Assembly: GCA_032209605.1 (NCBI GenBank)
Contig: JASFXZ010000013.1
Location: 11,119,901 to 11,183,900 of the forward strand
Reading direction: 5' to 3'
Source: Mactromeris polynyma
Taxonomy: Eukaryota > Mollusca > Bivalvia > Venerida > Mactridae
DNA: 64,000 nucleotides
Both the position numbers and the translations under genes were made by a program. Position 1 is the stretch's first letter. Each line of letters opens with the position of its first letter. This document shows, one piece after another, positions 36,505 to 48,329 of the stretch. The notes under the pieces were generated by a model that was not told the DNA's origin, searched no databases, and worked only from the letters and a program-made list of their open reading frames with translations.

Positions 36505-37446
36505 TAACCTTGGTTTTAAACGGATTCGGATAAACATTTATTGGCGCGTAGTAATTACTAAAGTGCATTTTACTTTCAATCTTTATAATATGTGATACGA
36601 CTTTATGTTCAGACATTGAAAGTGTCACAATTGCATAAAATATTTAAAGTTATATTATCATCTTAATCGCTTTTTGAATACCCTCTTACGCTCGTACCAT
36701 TATTTTATGACGTTGTTCACGTCATGCGGAAGTGACGTTTGAATCGCGCATAATTATAAGACGTTCACATTAATTATCTATTACAAAACGACGTTACCGT
36801 AGATGTAATACAATGTGTTTATAAAGAATGATCAACCATGTATATATTTTGATTACTCTCCGCTTTTGATTTAATTTCATTCAATACAGCTATATGTGGG
36901 ACTGTAAACGCATACACAACTGAGCTAATTCTGGTTTTAAGTTCTTATCTTAGCAGTCTGTATTCAACTAAACACCAATTTCCAGAGCAAGCGTTTTGAT
37001 AACATTAGATGTGTGTTCGTATACAAATCTATGCATTTACCGAAAAATAATGTTAATTGTGAGAAATTGTATTTGATAAGACTATCCGTAAACATGCGGA
37101 AACTATTTTGTACTTAGTTATTGAGTGTTTGTATAACATGTTCATTTGCAGTTCATAAGTTATGAAAAGTTATTTCGGTACAGTTCATGTTACCCGCTGA
37201 TGTAGTCAAGAGGTTTAAAAGCAGTTTTGTCCATAGTTTGACACTTTGGAATGATGGCTCATACTTGGCAATTATCTGATATTCATTATCGACTCCTCCC
37301 ATTGTACTGTTGTACATATGAACCATACCATGCGCTCTATGCCTCTTACCTCAACAGTTTACCCGAGTCGCAAATCTGTCATAAATGGTAGTATATTATC
37401 TAATTGCAAGTGACGAAGGTATCGAACTACACAGTGTGACTAAGAC
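36505..37446. other. 3' flank of the PAN gene, no further gene
   Basis: AT-rich. No canonical AATAAA was found within the first few hundred bases after the stop, only variants such as CATAAA (36631). No repeat was identified. Confidence 0.4.
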
Positions 37447-37929
37447 CCCAGTCACACTGAGCCGAATTTTGAATACGAATGCAGTACGAAGTTAAATTCG
37501 TGGTGATCCGCAGCGATTCATACTGACTTTGTATAAATTCGGCATTTTCGTGTGGCGTTCGTGGTGCCAGTACGACAATTTGAACATGCTCAAAACATTC
37601 GTAGCGATTCGTAGTACATTTTTATTTGTTGCGCATTCGTACAAACTTTGTGTGTCTATCGTACTGTTCCGTGTACTAATTCGGTATACATCGTACTATT
37701 CTTACGGCATTCGTAGCTGTATGACATGAATAAATACATGTTTTGATGCTCATTTGTGTGACCACCACAATTATGGATCGGCAGAGAATCTGTATTAGTA
37801 CAGTCCCTGGACTTATTTGTGTGAATTTTTTGTCCAGAGTATTTCTTTGTATATTTGTGTAGAGGGATGCCTGAAGTTCAATTTTAGCGAGAGTGGACAG
37901 TTGGCATCATGTCAGTTTCCATGGAAACC

Positions 37930-37957
37930 AAGATGGCGGCCAAAATGGCCGCCATTT
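37930..37957 (+). promoter_or_regulatory. Inverted pair of YY1-like motifs in the left arm
   Basis: AAGATGGCGGCC and, overlapping on the other strand, AAATGGCGGCCAT form a 19-base palindrome GGCGGCCAAAATGGCCGCC. AAGATGGCGGC is the classic YY1 consensus in animals. The mirror copy lies at 42991-43020. Function is inferred only from the motif. Confidence 0.35.
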
Positions 37958-39218
37958 CATGAACACTTGACTAGTGTTGCTGTAACGAGTATTACTATTA
38001 AGAGCAAACAGATGTTGATTTTAATGTGTGTGATAACTTATGTACAGATACAGAGCTCTCTAATGAACTCCCTGTGAAGGTCACTAAAGGTCATGGTCAA
38101 GGTCATATCAATGTCAAAATGTAAAAAAATGTTAAAAAAAGAGTTTTTACCCAATGTCGTTTTAATTCATCTGCACAGTTTTGACCATAGACATGCAAAT
38201 GGTATGTTTTCAATACCTAGTATCATTATGATTTACAGCAAAACTTATTTCATGGTTATAAGTTGAATAATTATATAATCAGAAAGAATTATGTGACACC
38301 ATATCAATCTGCAATTTTCTGTAAAATACGCGCATATAGCTTATAAATACTTATTTTGCGTTTGGTTGCTTGACATGAGTAGGCACAGTTTCTGCATAAT
38401 ATGTAAATGTATTTGCTACTCACAGAATAAAAGAAATTCAAGGTCAAAATTTCCATCGGACTCTTGACCAAGGTCACCAATGGTCAAGGTCATTACTTGA
38501 CCAAGGTCACCAAAGGTCAAGGTCATTACATGTTGAAAATGAAAAAAAAGTTTTAATCTTGTTAAAACTTCAGTAGTATTAGTTTTTCATAGGCTTTCCA
38601 TTTACCTGTGTTCAATGCAATTTATAACATACTTAATTTATGGTCATAATTTGAATAACGGTACAAGTTAAAGGAATTACCAGACACCACCTCTATCTAT
38701 ATTTTTGCGTAGAATATACAAGTATAGTCAATAAATTCATATAAATCACGTTCTGTATTTATTACTATTATGTATACAGAACATGTTTATTACATGTATA
38801 TGAATATGTTTGCCGCTCATTGGCTGAAGTAAAATTATTATTTATTATACCTTGTGTCATTAAAAGCATTAATTTAAACACGACGTACCTGAATAGTGAT
38901 TTTATTGAAATCTCTGAAAGGTCAACGGACAATACTACAAGAGTTCTGTACTGGAGATTTGATGTAATTTTATGTACGCGTTTTATTATATTCTGTTGGA
39001 CATTTAACAAACTATGTCTACCACAAATGCTATCTTTAGTTACTATAAATATAAGTTAAAACATAGAATGAAAGCAGAATTTAAATATTTCGTTGTCTTT
39101 ATTTCTTCTTTCTATTAACATGTGTTCATGCTATAAGTCAAAATCTTAACCAGTGTCGCTGGTTGTCTTGTACGACAATTATAGACTCGAGTCTGGTGAC
39201 GAGAAGGGGCTTTTCAGC

Positions 39219-39463
39219 CTGCAAATAGACAACGAACATACACAAATGTAGACTTTCACAACCTCCCAGTGCGACGTTTAATGTGTGACTCAATTAAATG
39301 ATAGCAATAAATGCAACATTTGACAAGAAGATAATAAATGAAATAACGAAGAAACAACATGAGGAAAATAATGAAATGTAACAGCTATACCTGCAAATAG
39401 ACAACGAACATACACAAATGTAGACTTTCACAACCTCCCAGTGCGACGTTTAATGTGTGACTG
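39219..39463 (+). repeat. Perfect ~73-bp direct repeat
   Basis: CCTGCAAATAGACAACGAAC through AACCTCCCAGTGCGACGTTT and AATGTGTGACT occurs at 39219-39291 and again at 39391-39463 without visible change, 172 bases apart. The lack of differences implies recent duplication. It lies in the spacer of the long-arm element. Confidence 0.85.
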
Positions 39464-41100
39464 AAGAAGCGTGCAAAATGGTTCGTTACGGCGGGAAACC
39501 CAGTCCGTGCATCATGAATGTAAATGGTGTGATGTGAGGCCCGTACCAATGGTTTTGTGTGTACATGGTTATACTGTTACATGATTTAATGAAGTAAATG
39601 AAAAATGGAATGATATATATATAGGAAGTATTGGACAATGAGGCCCGACACTAATGACACTGTGACACCAGTAAAATTACAATATGTTCGCTTAATTCAA
39701 TTTGTGCCGATCATCCTTTTGATGCTTTTTCTTGTTTACTAATGCAATACAAATCAGAATCAGTTGAACTTTTGTATAATGTCATATAATAACATTCCTT
39801 ATTCAAATAACCTGACCTTTCAGGCAAAGCTGAAGAACATGACATCTTAATATGTGATGTATCTTAACAGCTACATGTATAGTTTCATCTATCAAGAAGC
39901 AGATCCATGAAAATCATTGTCCCATGAATAATACTGGTTCTGCAGTTACTGTATACACAAAAAGTACAATCAGATTCATATGGGTTTGTATTACAGAAGC
40001 ATATTAAGTGAATCTTAAATATTTTCACTTAAGTTAAAAACTTCAAATGGATGTAATTCCAAAACCACATTAAAACTGCTAGGCTTTTTAATGGTAATGA
40101 CAACAATGTATTAATACTATTCATTTATCACTCGTGATTTGACCATACAATAGCCTGTACGTTAAGTAAACCAGTTAAGGAAAGTGAATTTTAAGGTTAA
40201 GATTTTACTTAAGATGTTTCTGTAATTTTGCACCTGATCTATAATTGTACTGTATAATAATTTCGTAAGTTTGCTTTGAAGTTTGTAGTGTTACATCTTG
40301 AGAGATTGAGTAAAATTCAGTGTCAACAAAAGGGATGGGACTTAATTATCAAAGGACATAGCACATGAAATAACAGTGCGTGTATTGTTGACAAAAAAGT
40401 GACATTTCATATCCGTACTTCACTAAGATTGGTTCAACATCCTGGGGCTCACAATCACGGTGCATGCTGTATTGAATTGATTGGTTAAATTTCTCAGGTT
40501 TAAAATTTCACAATCAATGTGCAGAAACGTCTGTTTGCACACTGTTTTTGTGATTGGACTGTGATACGAAGCAAATAGAGTAAAATCACTTGGATTAAGT
40601 CTCGGGCTATGCTAATAGGATACAGTGAAATATAATGAAGTGTGTTTCCAACTCCAGCCGTCACCCGTATCTTCTCTATGCGATCTTTTGACAAAGTATT
40701 CCAGAAATAAAATCATAGAACCATCACATCCATGTCACTTGGAAAGCAGTATGAATTTCTTCTTGCCATGGGACAAAGGTCTTCTTGGATTTAGTTGTTG
40801 GTGGTTGAAACAATATCGAATTTTGAAGAAATCGAACTTTTATATTTTGTTGAATACTGTAGATTTTACACCACAAACTCAAGTACATTAAATGTTCATG
40901 ACTACCAGTTGATGTTAGTACTATTACATGTACATGCATACTAACTGTGTAGATAATAATCATATATCTGTTGTTTGTTCTTGTACCAATACCTGTATTT
41001 GTGAAGATTCATTGTAATGTCAGGTTAATTGAATGATGAATTTTCATGTTATTATATGACATTAAGATTCTGAATTGTGTTCCGTTTGTTTTGCATTAAT

Positions 41101-41890
41101 AAACTAGAAATGTGTCCATAGGACACAGATACCCCCACTTTTCCCGCCTTTGTCACAAAAGCAAGGGTCATTATTCTGCCCATTGTTGATGAAGGTGCAT
41201 GATATAATTTAATTGGAACGAATATCTTAAGTAAAAACCTGTTTTCTATTTGTAGTAACAGTGGCCTTAATCTTGACCCCCGTACAAAGCTTCACATGTA
41301 GAATGATATTTTTGTGAAGCTTTAATACTGAAAACCAAATACATTTTGCGTTAAGTGTTATACTAAATACCTGATTTTAATTATGTCAAGAGTCATAACT
41401 CTGCTGCTGGACACATCCACACACTAAACCCCCAGATACACAACATCACATGCTGGTTAACATTGCTCTTAAGTTTCATGTCTCTAGCTCATATTCCCAT
41501 CTCAATAGCTGTGACACAAACATCACTGCTTTGTATGTATGTAGTTGTTTAGTAAGTCAAAGGTTATCACTCTATTCTTACTGGAAACAGCCGCAAGATA
41601 TACCCAACGATCACAACTTCCTATGATGGTTAACATTCCCATAAAGTAACATGACTCCGGCTCTCATACTAGTTTTAAATATGCGCAACATAAAATTGCA
41701 TGCTCATTATGACATACTTTCACAAAAGCAAGGGCCATGACTCTACACTTACCGAGTACAGCCACACACAAAATTCCAGGTGCACAACTGCACATTCTGG
41801 ATAACATTCCTGTAAGGTTTTGTGAAACTGGCTCATATCATTTTGAGATTGCGAAACAAGATTTTGTGACGGACGGAAATGGGTAAATCT
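41101..41890 (+). repeat. Dispersed repeat starting AACTAGAAATGTGTCCATAG
   Basis: It opens with AACTAGAAATGTGTCCATAG then GACACAGATACCCCCAC, and contains three diverged internal blocks (CACAAAAGCAAGGGTCATTA / GTCAAGAGTCATAACTCTGC / AAAGCAAGGGCCATGACTCT, with ACAGCC(A/G)CACACAAA and TTAACATTCC). I recall the opening motif as a common mollusc repeat. Non-coding. Confidence 0.6.
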
Positions 41891-43199
41891 ATACTACCCC
41901 TTTCAAAGTTGGACATAAAAATTACCCAAACAAACTTGTCATGTATGAATTGATAAATGTTTTGTTTTGTCAACTTAATACGATAATTGGACTTGATTTG
42001 ATACCATATCAAGCATCAAAGACTAATCACTTCATCTCATGATCGTTTGTAATAAAAGAAGACACCAGTTAATGTTTTTTTAATTAATTTGACCTTAAAT
42101 GACCTTGATCCATGCTCTTGGCTGATAACCTTGATTTTACTTTAGTCAATGAGCTGCAAACATATGCATGTGTACATATAGAATGTGTGCTTAAACAAAC
42201 GCAGAAGATGTATTCATTGGCTATACTCGTATATTGTATGCATAAATATAGATAGAGCTCGTGCCAAGATATTCCTTTTAATTATACGATTATTCACATT
42301 AGGACCATCAATTAAGTTTTGTTAAAAACTGCATGGAACACAGGTAAAGACAAACTACTTACTGGTAGTCTAACCTAAGAAACACTAATAAAACTGAACT
42401 TTTAACAAGATTAAAACATGTTCTCAACATCTTTTTATTTCATTTTTAACATGTAATGACCTTGACACTTGGTGACCTCGGTCAATAGTCCGATGGAAAT
42501 TTTGACCTTGAATTTCTTTTAGTCTGTGAGCAGCAAATACATTTACATACATGCAGCAACTGTGCTTACTCATTTCATGCAACCAAACGCAAAATATGTA
42601 ATTATAAGCTATACGCGCGTATTCTACGGAAAATTGCAGATTGATGTGGTGTCACATAATTCCTTCTAATTATATGATTATTCAACTTATAACCATGAAA
42701 TAAGTTTTGCTGTAAATCATAATGATACTAGGTATTGAAAACATACCATTTGCATGTCTATGGTCAAAACTGTGCAGATGAATTAAAACGAAATGGGGTA
42801 AAAACTATTTTTTTAACATTTTTTTACATTTTGACATTGATATGACCTTGACCATGACCTTTAGTGACCTTCACATGGAGTTCATTAGAGAGCTCTGTAT
42901 CTGTACATAAGTTATCACACACATTAAAATCAATATCTGTTTGCTCTTAATAGTAATACTCGTTACAGTAACACTAGTCAAGTGTTCATGAAATGGCGGC
43001 CATTTTGGCCGCCATCTTGGTTTCCATGGAAACTGACATGATGCAAACTGTCCACCCTCGCTAAAATTGAACTTCAGGCATCCCTCTACACAAATATACA
43101 AAGAAATGCTCTGGACAAAAAATTCACACAAATAAGTCCAGGGACTAGACTATATGGCATAGCAGCTGTTCAAGGTGACATTGCACATATGTTCTTGTC

Positions 43200-43409
43200 A
43201 TGGCCGAACTTGTTGAAGAGAGCCGAGGAAGGCGGCCCATACGAGACCGAATGTACTGGACACGACCATGGCTACTCCGACGACCGATATTGGGACAATA
43301 TGAATGGCTCGTGGCAGAGTTGAGAGAAGAAGACTTGTCTGCATACCGTAACTTCATGAGAATGGAGACTAGTATGTTTCTGGAACTTGTAGATGCAGAA
43401 GAGAAATGA
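43200..43409 (+). pseudogene. Harbinger transposase N-terminal fragment
   Basis: Residues MYWTRPWLLRRPILGQYEWL, then VAELREEDLSAYRNFMRMET and SMFLEL, match the N-terminal region of HARBI1/ALP1-like transposases (a WW.RPWL..R...GQY..L..ELR.ED...F.NF.RM pattern). The frame ends after 69 residues, and no DDE part follows. It begins 49 bases after the long-arm element, within the remnant Harbinger element, and differs from the transposase at 12632-13752, so two Harbinger families are present. Confidence 0.75.
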
Positions 43410-43620
43410 GCGTATTGCACACGACTCGTGCGAATTTTGCACAATTCGCGCTGAATTCTTAATAGGTCTTGTGAATTCGTACTGCATTCGCACTGCGTTC
43501 GTAGTGATTCGTACAGGTTCCTACTGGGTTTGTGTTACATTCGTATTGGATTCGAGAGAATTCGCATTGATTCGGTTTGATATTCGTGTTGCATTCGTAA
43601 CGCGTTCTTGATATAATGTG

Positions 43621-44630
43621 GTTCATGGTAGTTCTTACTGCTGTAGTAATGCCAGGTTTATAATGAATATTCCAAAAATCTGAAAAACGTTTACAAAAAG
43701 GACGTGAACATTTCAAACATGTGTTCAAATTATCTGTACATAAATGTGGAATTCATAGGAAACGATTGCTAATCATTATACCCTGCAAAGGAACGTCAAT
43801 TGTCTACGATCAGAGAATAACATCGCTGTGACTGGACCATGTTGTCGCACACTGACTTCTCCCTTAGGTAGAGGCACACTTTTTAATGAAATTGGCATTC
43901 CTTTCCTCCGGCGGACTAGTACTGCACTTGTACAGTATGTGCTCCCATGTACAGGTCATTAACTCATTCGGGACTAAAATGAAATGACTGAAAATGTATC
44001 GGTTCTTTAACTATTCCAGTTGAAATACAATAAAAAGACTGAACAGTATGATTTTAAAATTGGTTGTGCATACACCAAAGAATACAAACAGTATTTTGAT
44101 GTGGTCAATTACTGTGCGTATTTTATATAGAGGGTGATATACGGGTTGACCGCTTTTTAAAGCTACTTTTTATCTGCACAATATCTCTTTATATTAAGAA
44201 ACCGTGTTAGAGACATTACCCTTCTAAAATGTGGTGTTGAACACAACACAAAGAGTGTAGTGAAATAATGATGTTGGAAATATTTCTGTAACAGCCTCTA
44301 ACTACCTGGTATAGTGATATGCTGTTCAAATGTATAAATTACGAACGTGTTAGTAGTTCTCATATTATAATTATTATAATAAAACTTAGTAACAACACAC
44401 CAGTTAGGCTAGTTTCTGACTGCAACATCTCCGGAAGAAGAAGAAAAACAGAACAAAAACAGACTCCGGGTCTCTGTTCAAGACTTGTTATTAACAATCG
44501 GTTCCATTTGTTTGCTCTAAATTGCGCTGGCGACAAAACGTTGAGCCATGGCCCTCGACATCGTGTTTGATCCATCATATTCTGTTTAGAACGCACTTTG
44601 CAGATTTTTCGCGCAAAACATGTTAAATGA
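43621..44630. other. Intergenic, nothing recognised
   Basis: No gene was seen. A purine-rich GGAAGAAGAAGAAAAACAGA lies at 44432. The open frames on both strands at 44319-44728 overlap and neither has a domain. Confidence 0.4.
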
Positions 44631-45899
44631 GTATTTTTGAGAAGAAATAATACTGTATTTGTACTTGTTATGTATATGTTATTCATTGCTGTTTCTTTAA
44701 GTTTGTTGATAGTACAAAAAAAAAACAAGCGAATGGAAAGAAATAAAATTACATTATTCGATATTAATATTGCTTTTTTGATATCAAGAAAGTTGGAAGT
44801 AAAGTGTTATGTCAGTCTGAGTTAATGAGGCAAATTATCGATATTTTACTGTATGTTTTGCTAGAGAATCATTTAAAACAAGCAGCAAGCAGACACTGTT
44901 CATCAATTAAACATAGTACGACAAACTGTCTATACTGGTTGAAGTTTATGCTCTGCATGAAAGGGAGTATTGATGCCGAAACAATTCACGGCGTAAACTT
45001 TGCGTTGGGTATACAACAATAATACATGCAAATATCATTATTTTCAATAATGTAACAGCAACACCAACAAACAATATTTAGATTCAGCATGACAAAATAC
45101 ATAATATTGGAAAAATGGGTAGCATATGTTAAAAATGCAGAAGTTATGAGAAAATTCAGTTTCAAAAAATAGTGAAAAAGAGTTCCGCCGCTCATGAAGC
45201 ATTGATAATGATTCCATAATGTCTTGAATTTCATTGACATTTTCCGATTTCTAAAATATATTTTGTGACTATTCATTTTTCAGGTAAGCATATTACATTA
45301 TATAATTCATACATATATGTCTTACAAGAATTAATAAATGCACAATGTGTACATAGTCAGTGTCCGAGTACATATAAAGTTTAACCATAAAGGAACTATA
45401 GAGGGTTTTTATAATTCATTGTAAAATTATAATATTCTTTCAATTTCTTCCTTTGTATAAAGCTATGCACATTTTAAGTCAAAAAAGGTTTGTTAATTTA
45501 TTATATTAAGAGATGAAAAAATACTATTCTCCACCATAAGAAGGATGGTCTAGGCAGCGAAAACGAAAATAGCTAAACCACCTAAGATGGATAAATAACG
45601 GTTTTGAAAATTGTAAATAAATTATTATTTGAGTAAACATAAACGCAAAACTAATTTAGAACATCTCAGCTATTGTTATACATGATGTATATACCCGGAG
45701 TTATTAGCAAATACATACTTTTAAACTATGCTTTACCAAGTGTTTTAAAAAAAACACTGAAACAGCTAAAGATCAAAAACCTTTGGTGGGTGGTTAAAGA
45801 ATTTACTTGAACTGAATAAAAAGGTTGAAAGATAGATAAAAGAGCAAAAGAGCGATCTTCCATGACAAATATATAAATAAATGCAATTAATTATTAGCG

Positions 45900-47060
45900 T
45901 TACCTGTCCTGTGTCTGTGTAATTACTGCCAAAGGATCCCAAATGTTTTCAATTTTTTCCATACTGAAAGTTTTCAAGGCAATAATTTGTTCTGTTTTAT
46001 AATAATAATCAAAATGGTATTTAAAAGTATTAATATTAGGGACAGATGAATTCATTTTGCATTGATATAATATATAATATTTTACAACAATAAGTACTTT
46101 ATTTATGGCAGGTTGGACATTACTTCCTAGAAGTATATCATGCTTTGTCAAATTTACCCCCACGTTTGGGCAATTTCTGTTTATCCAACTAGTTAAATTT
46201 TGCCAAATATTCGGAATAATAATGTAATTATAGAATAGATTGATAATAGTTTCAGAAAAAAAGTTACAAAAGGTACATCAAACTTTATTACTTAGACCCA
46301 TTTTAAGTAAAAGGTAATTTGTTCCTCAGATTCTGTGATTTATTTTGTATTGAAACCATTGAAGTTTGGGTTCCTTTGTTATTTTAAAAGGTAATTTGTT
46401 AATATTTTGCCAGTCTAAAATACATGTTTATATCATTCTCCCACTTTCTTTTTGCCTTCGACGATTTGCCGTTTGTATCAAGAATGTCATAAAATGGTCT
46501 ACATCATTTGTGTGACTGACTGAAAATTGTTCTTTATTATTAAAGGTTGTGTAGGACTTGCATTATTTATTGCTTTGTGTGGAATCCTTTTTGAATCCAA
46601 ATATGTTCTAAAGGAGTGAATAATGTTTGAGTATTGAAGAAAGTTTTTTACATGTACTACTGAATAGTTTTGTTGAAGTTCTTCATATAGGATTAAAAAT
46701 TGACATTGTTTTTCATAAAATTATTTATTAAGAATATTCCATTATTAAGGAAGTTTTTATCAAAGAAAGGTTTATCAGCAATTTTGAATTTGACATTATA
46801 TACCAAACTGGCATTGATAGGAATTCATGCCAAGATTTAACAGTGTGAGTTTCACATAGCGAGACATAACTTGTCCAAACGTTTTTCCAGAATTCATTTT
46901 GGATATTCACAATTTTACGTATGACAAAATCAGCTCCAAATTTGCAAAACGACTCATAGAAAGGACATATTGTGTTTATTAAATGCCAATAATTACCTCT
47001 ATTTTTAAAACAACGTCTTAACCAGGTAAGTTTCAGAACTTGTATAAAATCCTGATTCAT
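45900..47060 (-). pseudogene. Tx1/L1-like ORF2, C-terminal part
   Basis: The frame at 46728-47060 includes QVLKLTWLRRCFKNRGNYWH and NEFWKNVWTSYVSL, the post-RT region of Tx1/L1-type ORF2. The frame at 45900-46163 ends TEQIIALKTFSMEKIENIWD, typical of the C-terminal tail of such proteins. Intervening sequence is out of frame. Confidence 0.65.
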
Positions 47061-47269
47061 AATAGTTCGTTTGATTTTATCTGGGGCATTATTCCAAATA
47101 CATTTGAAAAAACAACTTTCGAATATCTTTCACTATTTCCTGTTTTGGATTGGGAAGACCTATAATTAAATGATTTAGGTTTGGCAAAGCTAATGTTTTA
47201 ATGACTGTATTTTTCCCAATTGGAGTTGCGTTTCTTTTGACCTACTGTTAAGCAATAATTTAATTTAAT

Positions 47270-48000
47270 TTATTTTTGTTTCAGAGTTGATACTACACAT
47301 GTAGTAATGTATTTTAGATCTAATGTAATTGTAATTCCCAAGAATTTTTCGTGTTGCCAATTTAAGCCTAACTCAACACATAGCACTCGATTGCTATATT
47401 TCATGGAACCTATCCATACTGCCATTGTCTTATCTATATTTACATGAAAACCGGATATTTTAGGATAAAATTCTAAGGTTTTGATAGAGTTTAAAAGAGA
47501 TTTTTCTGAACCATCAAGAATCAATGTTGTATCATCAGCATATTGTGATATTAAATACTCTTGTCTATTAATTTTAACACCTTGAATATTTTTATTATTC
47601 TTTATCAATAAGGAAAGTATTTCAGCACAAATAATAAATAGGTACGATGATAACGGGTCCCCCTGTCTGGATCCATTATGTATATAAAACCAGTCTGATA
47701 AATGACCATTTACGATCACACATAATTGAATATTTTTGTAAAATACTTTAATCCACGATATTAATTATTGGCCAAAATTAAAGAAGTTTAAACTTTTCTC
47801 CATAAATTACCAAGAGATTGAGTCGAATGCTGTAGCAAAATTTATAAGAAGTAACATGAGACGTGTTTGAAATTGCTCCGTGTAGCTATCATAAATTAAT
47901 CTTACATTTTCTCCCATAAAACGACCTGGTATACATCCAGTTTGATCACCACTTATTATGGTACTAAGAACAGACTTGATGCGATTGGCTATTTAAGTAT
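47270..48000 (-). pseudogene. Tx1/L1-like reverse transcriptase domain, broken
   Basis: Conceptual reading upstream of 47719 gives DQTGCIPGRFMGENVRLIYD and FATAFDSISW. The open piece at 47270-47719 has GSRQGDPLSSYLFIICAEIL, then SQYADDTTLILDGSEKSL (catalytic YADD intact) and HEKFLGI. These motifs point to the L1/Tx1 side of LINEs and away from CR1/Jockey. Confidence 0.85.
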
Positions 48001-48329
48001 TTCTCCCTTGATTTTGTAACAGTTGACCTGTTTTAGAATACAGAGAGTTCATTAATTTTGAAGTCCTATTTTCTAAATAACAGAATTATCTAGTTAGTTT
48101 TTCTCCTTCTAAAACACATTTTGCCCTAGACATAACCAGCAAACCCTCTAGTTGTTTTCTTCTTATAGCTACAAGTTCTAACCTTTTTGTTTCTAGCAGT
48201 GTGTTATCTACAGGATTTGAATTTTGTATTTGTTCTATTTGCTTTATTATGCAATGGTTTTACCCCTTAATTCCATTAATAATGTTTCAAAAAGTTTGTC
48301 ATCTATGTCTAAAATTATATCATTGTCAT

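Larger units (their letters stand above)
37797..43151. mobile_element. Long terminal-inverted-repeat element, ~1 kb arms, no transposase
   Basis: The left arm (37797 to about 38835) and right arm (about 42125-43151) are inverted copies throughout. Both begin AGTCCCTGGACTTATTTGTG and contain GAGGGATGCCTGAAGTTCAA, GGCGGCCAAAATGGCCGCC, a GGTCAAGGTCA-rich stretch and AGTTTTAATCTTGTTAAAA. Conceptual frames at 37817-38077 and 42871-43131 are the same 86-codon sequence read from the two arms, which shows high identity. The 3.3 kb spacer holds no recognised transposase, only repeats. A further left end begins at 63957. Ends and target duplication are not clean (a two- to four-base ambiguity). It resembles a foldback-type or non-autonomous DNA element. 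Confidence 0.85.
37447..43620 (+). mobile_element. Remnant of a second Harbinger-type element, split by a long-arm insertion
   Basis: The left part (37447-37796) starts CCAGTCACACTGAGCCGAAT and is full of ATTCGTAGCGATTCGTAGTA / GTACGAA subterminal motifs. The right part (43152-43620) holds the transposase N terminus and similar GAATTCGTACTGCATTCGCA motifs. Such dense, recurrent subterminal motifs are usual in PIF/Harbinger. The right terminus matching CCAGTCACACTGAG was not found, so the element is truncated after the N-terminal coding part. The 5.35 kb insert between the parts is described separately. Confidence 0.6.

Noticed and set aside
37817..38077. 86-codon frame repeated at 42871-43131
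   Set aside because: The duplicate arises because it lies in both inverted arms. The frame has no domain and ends in arm repeats.
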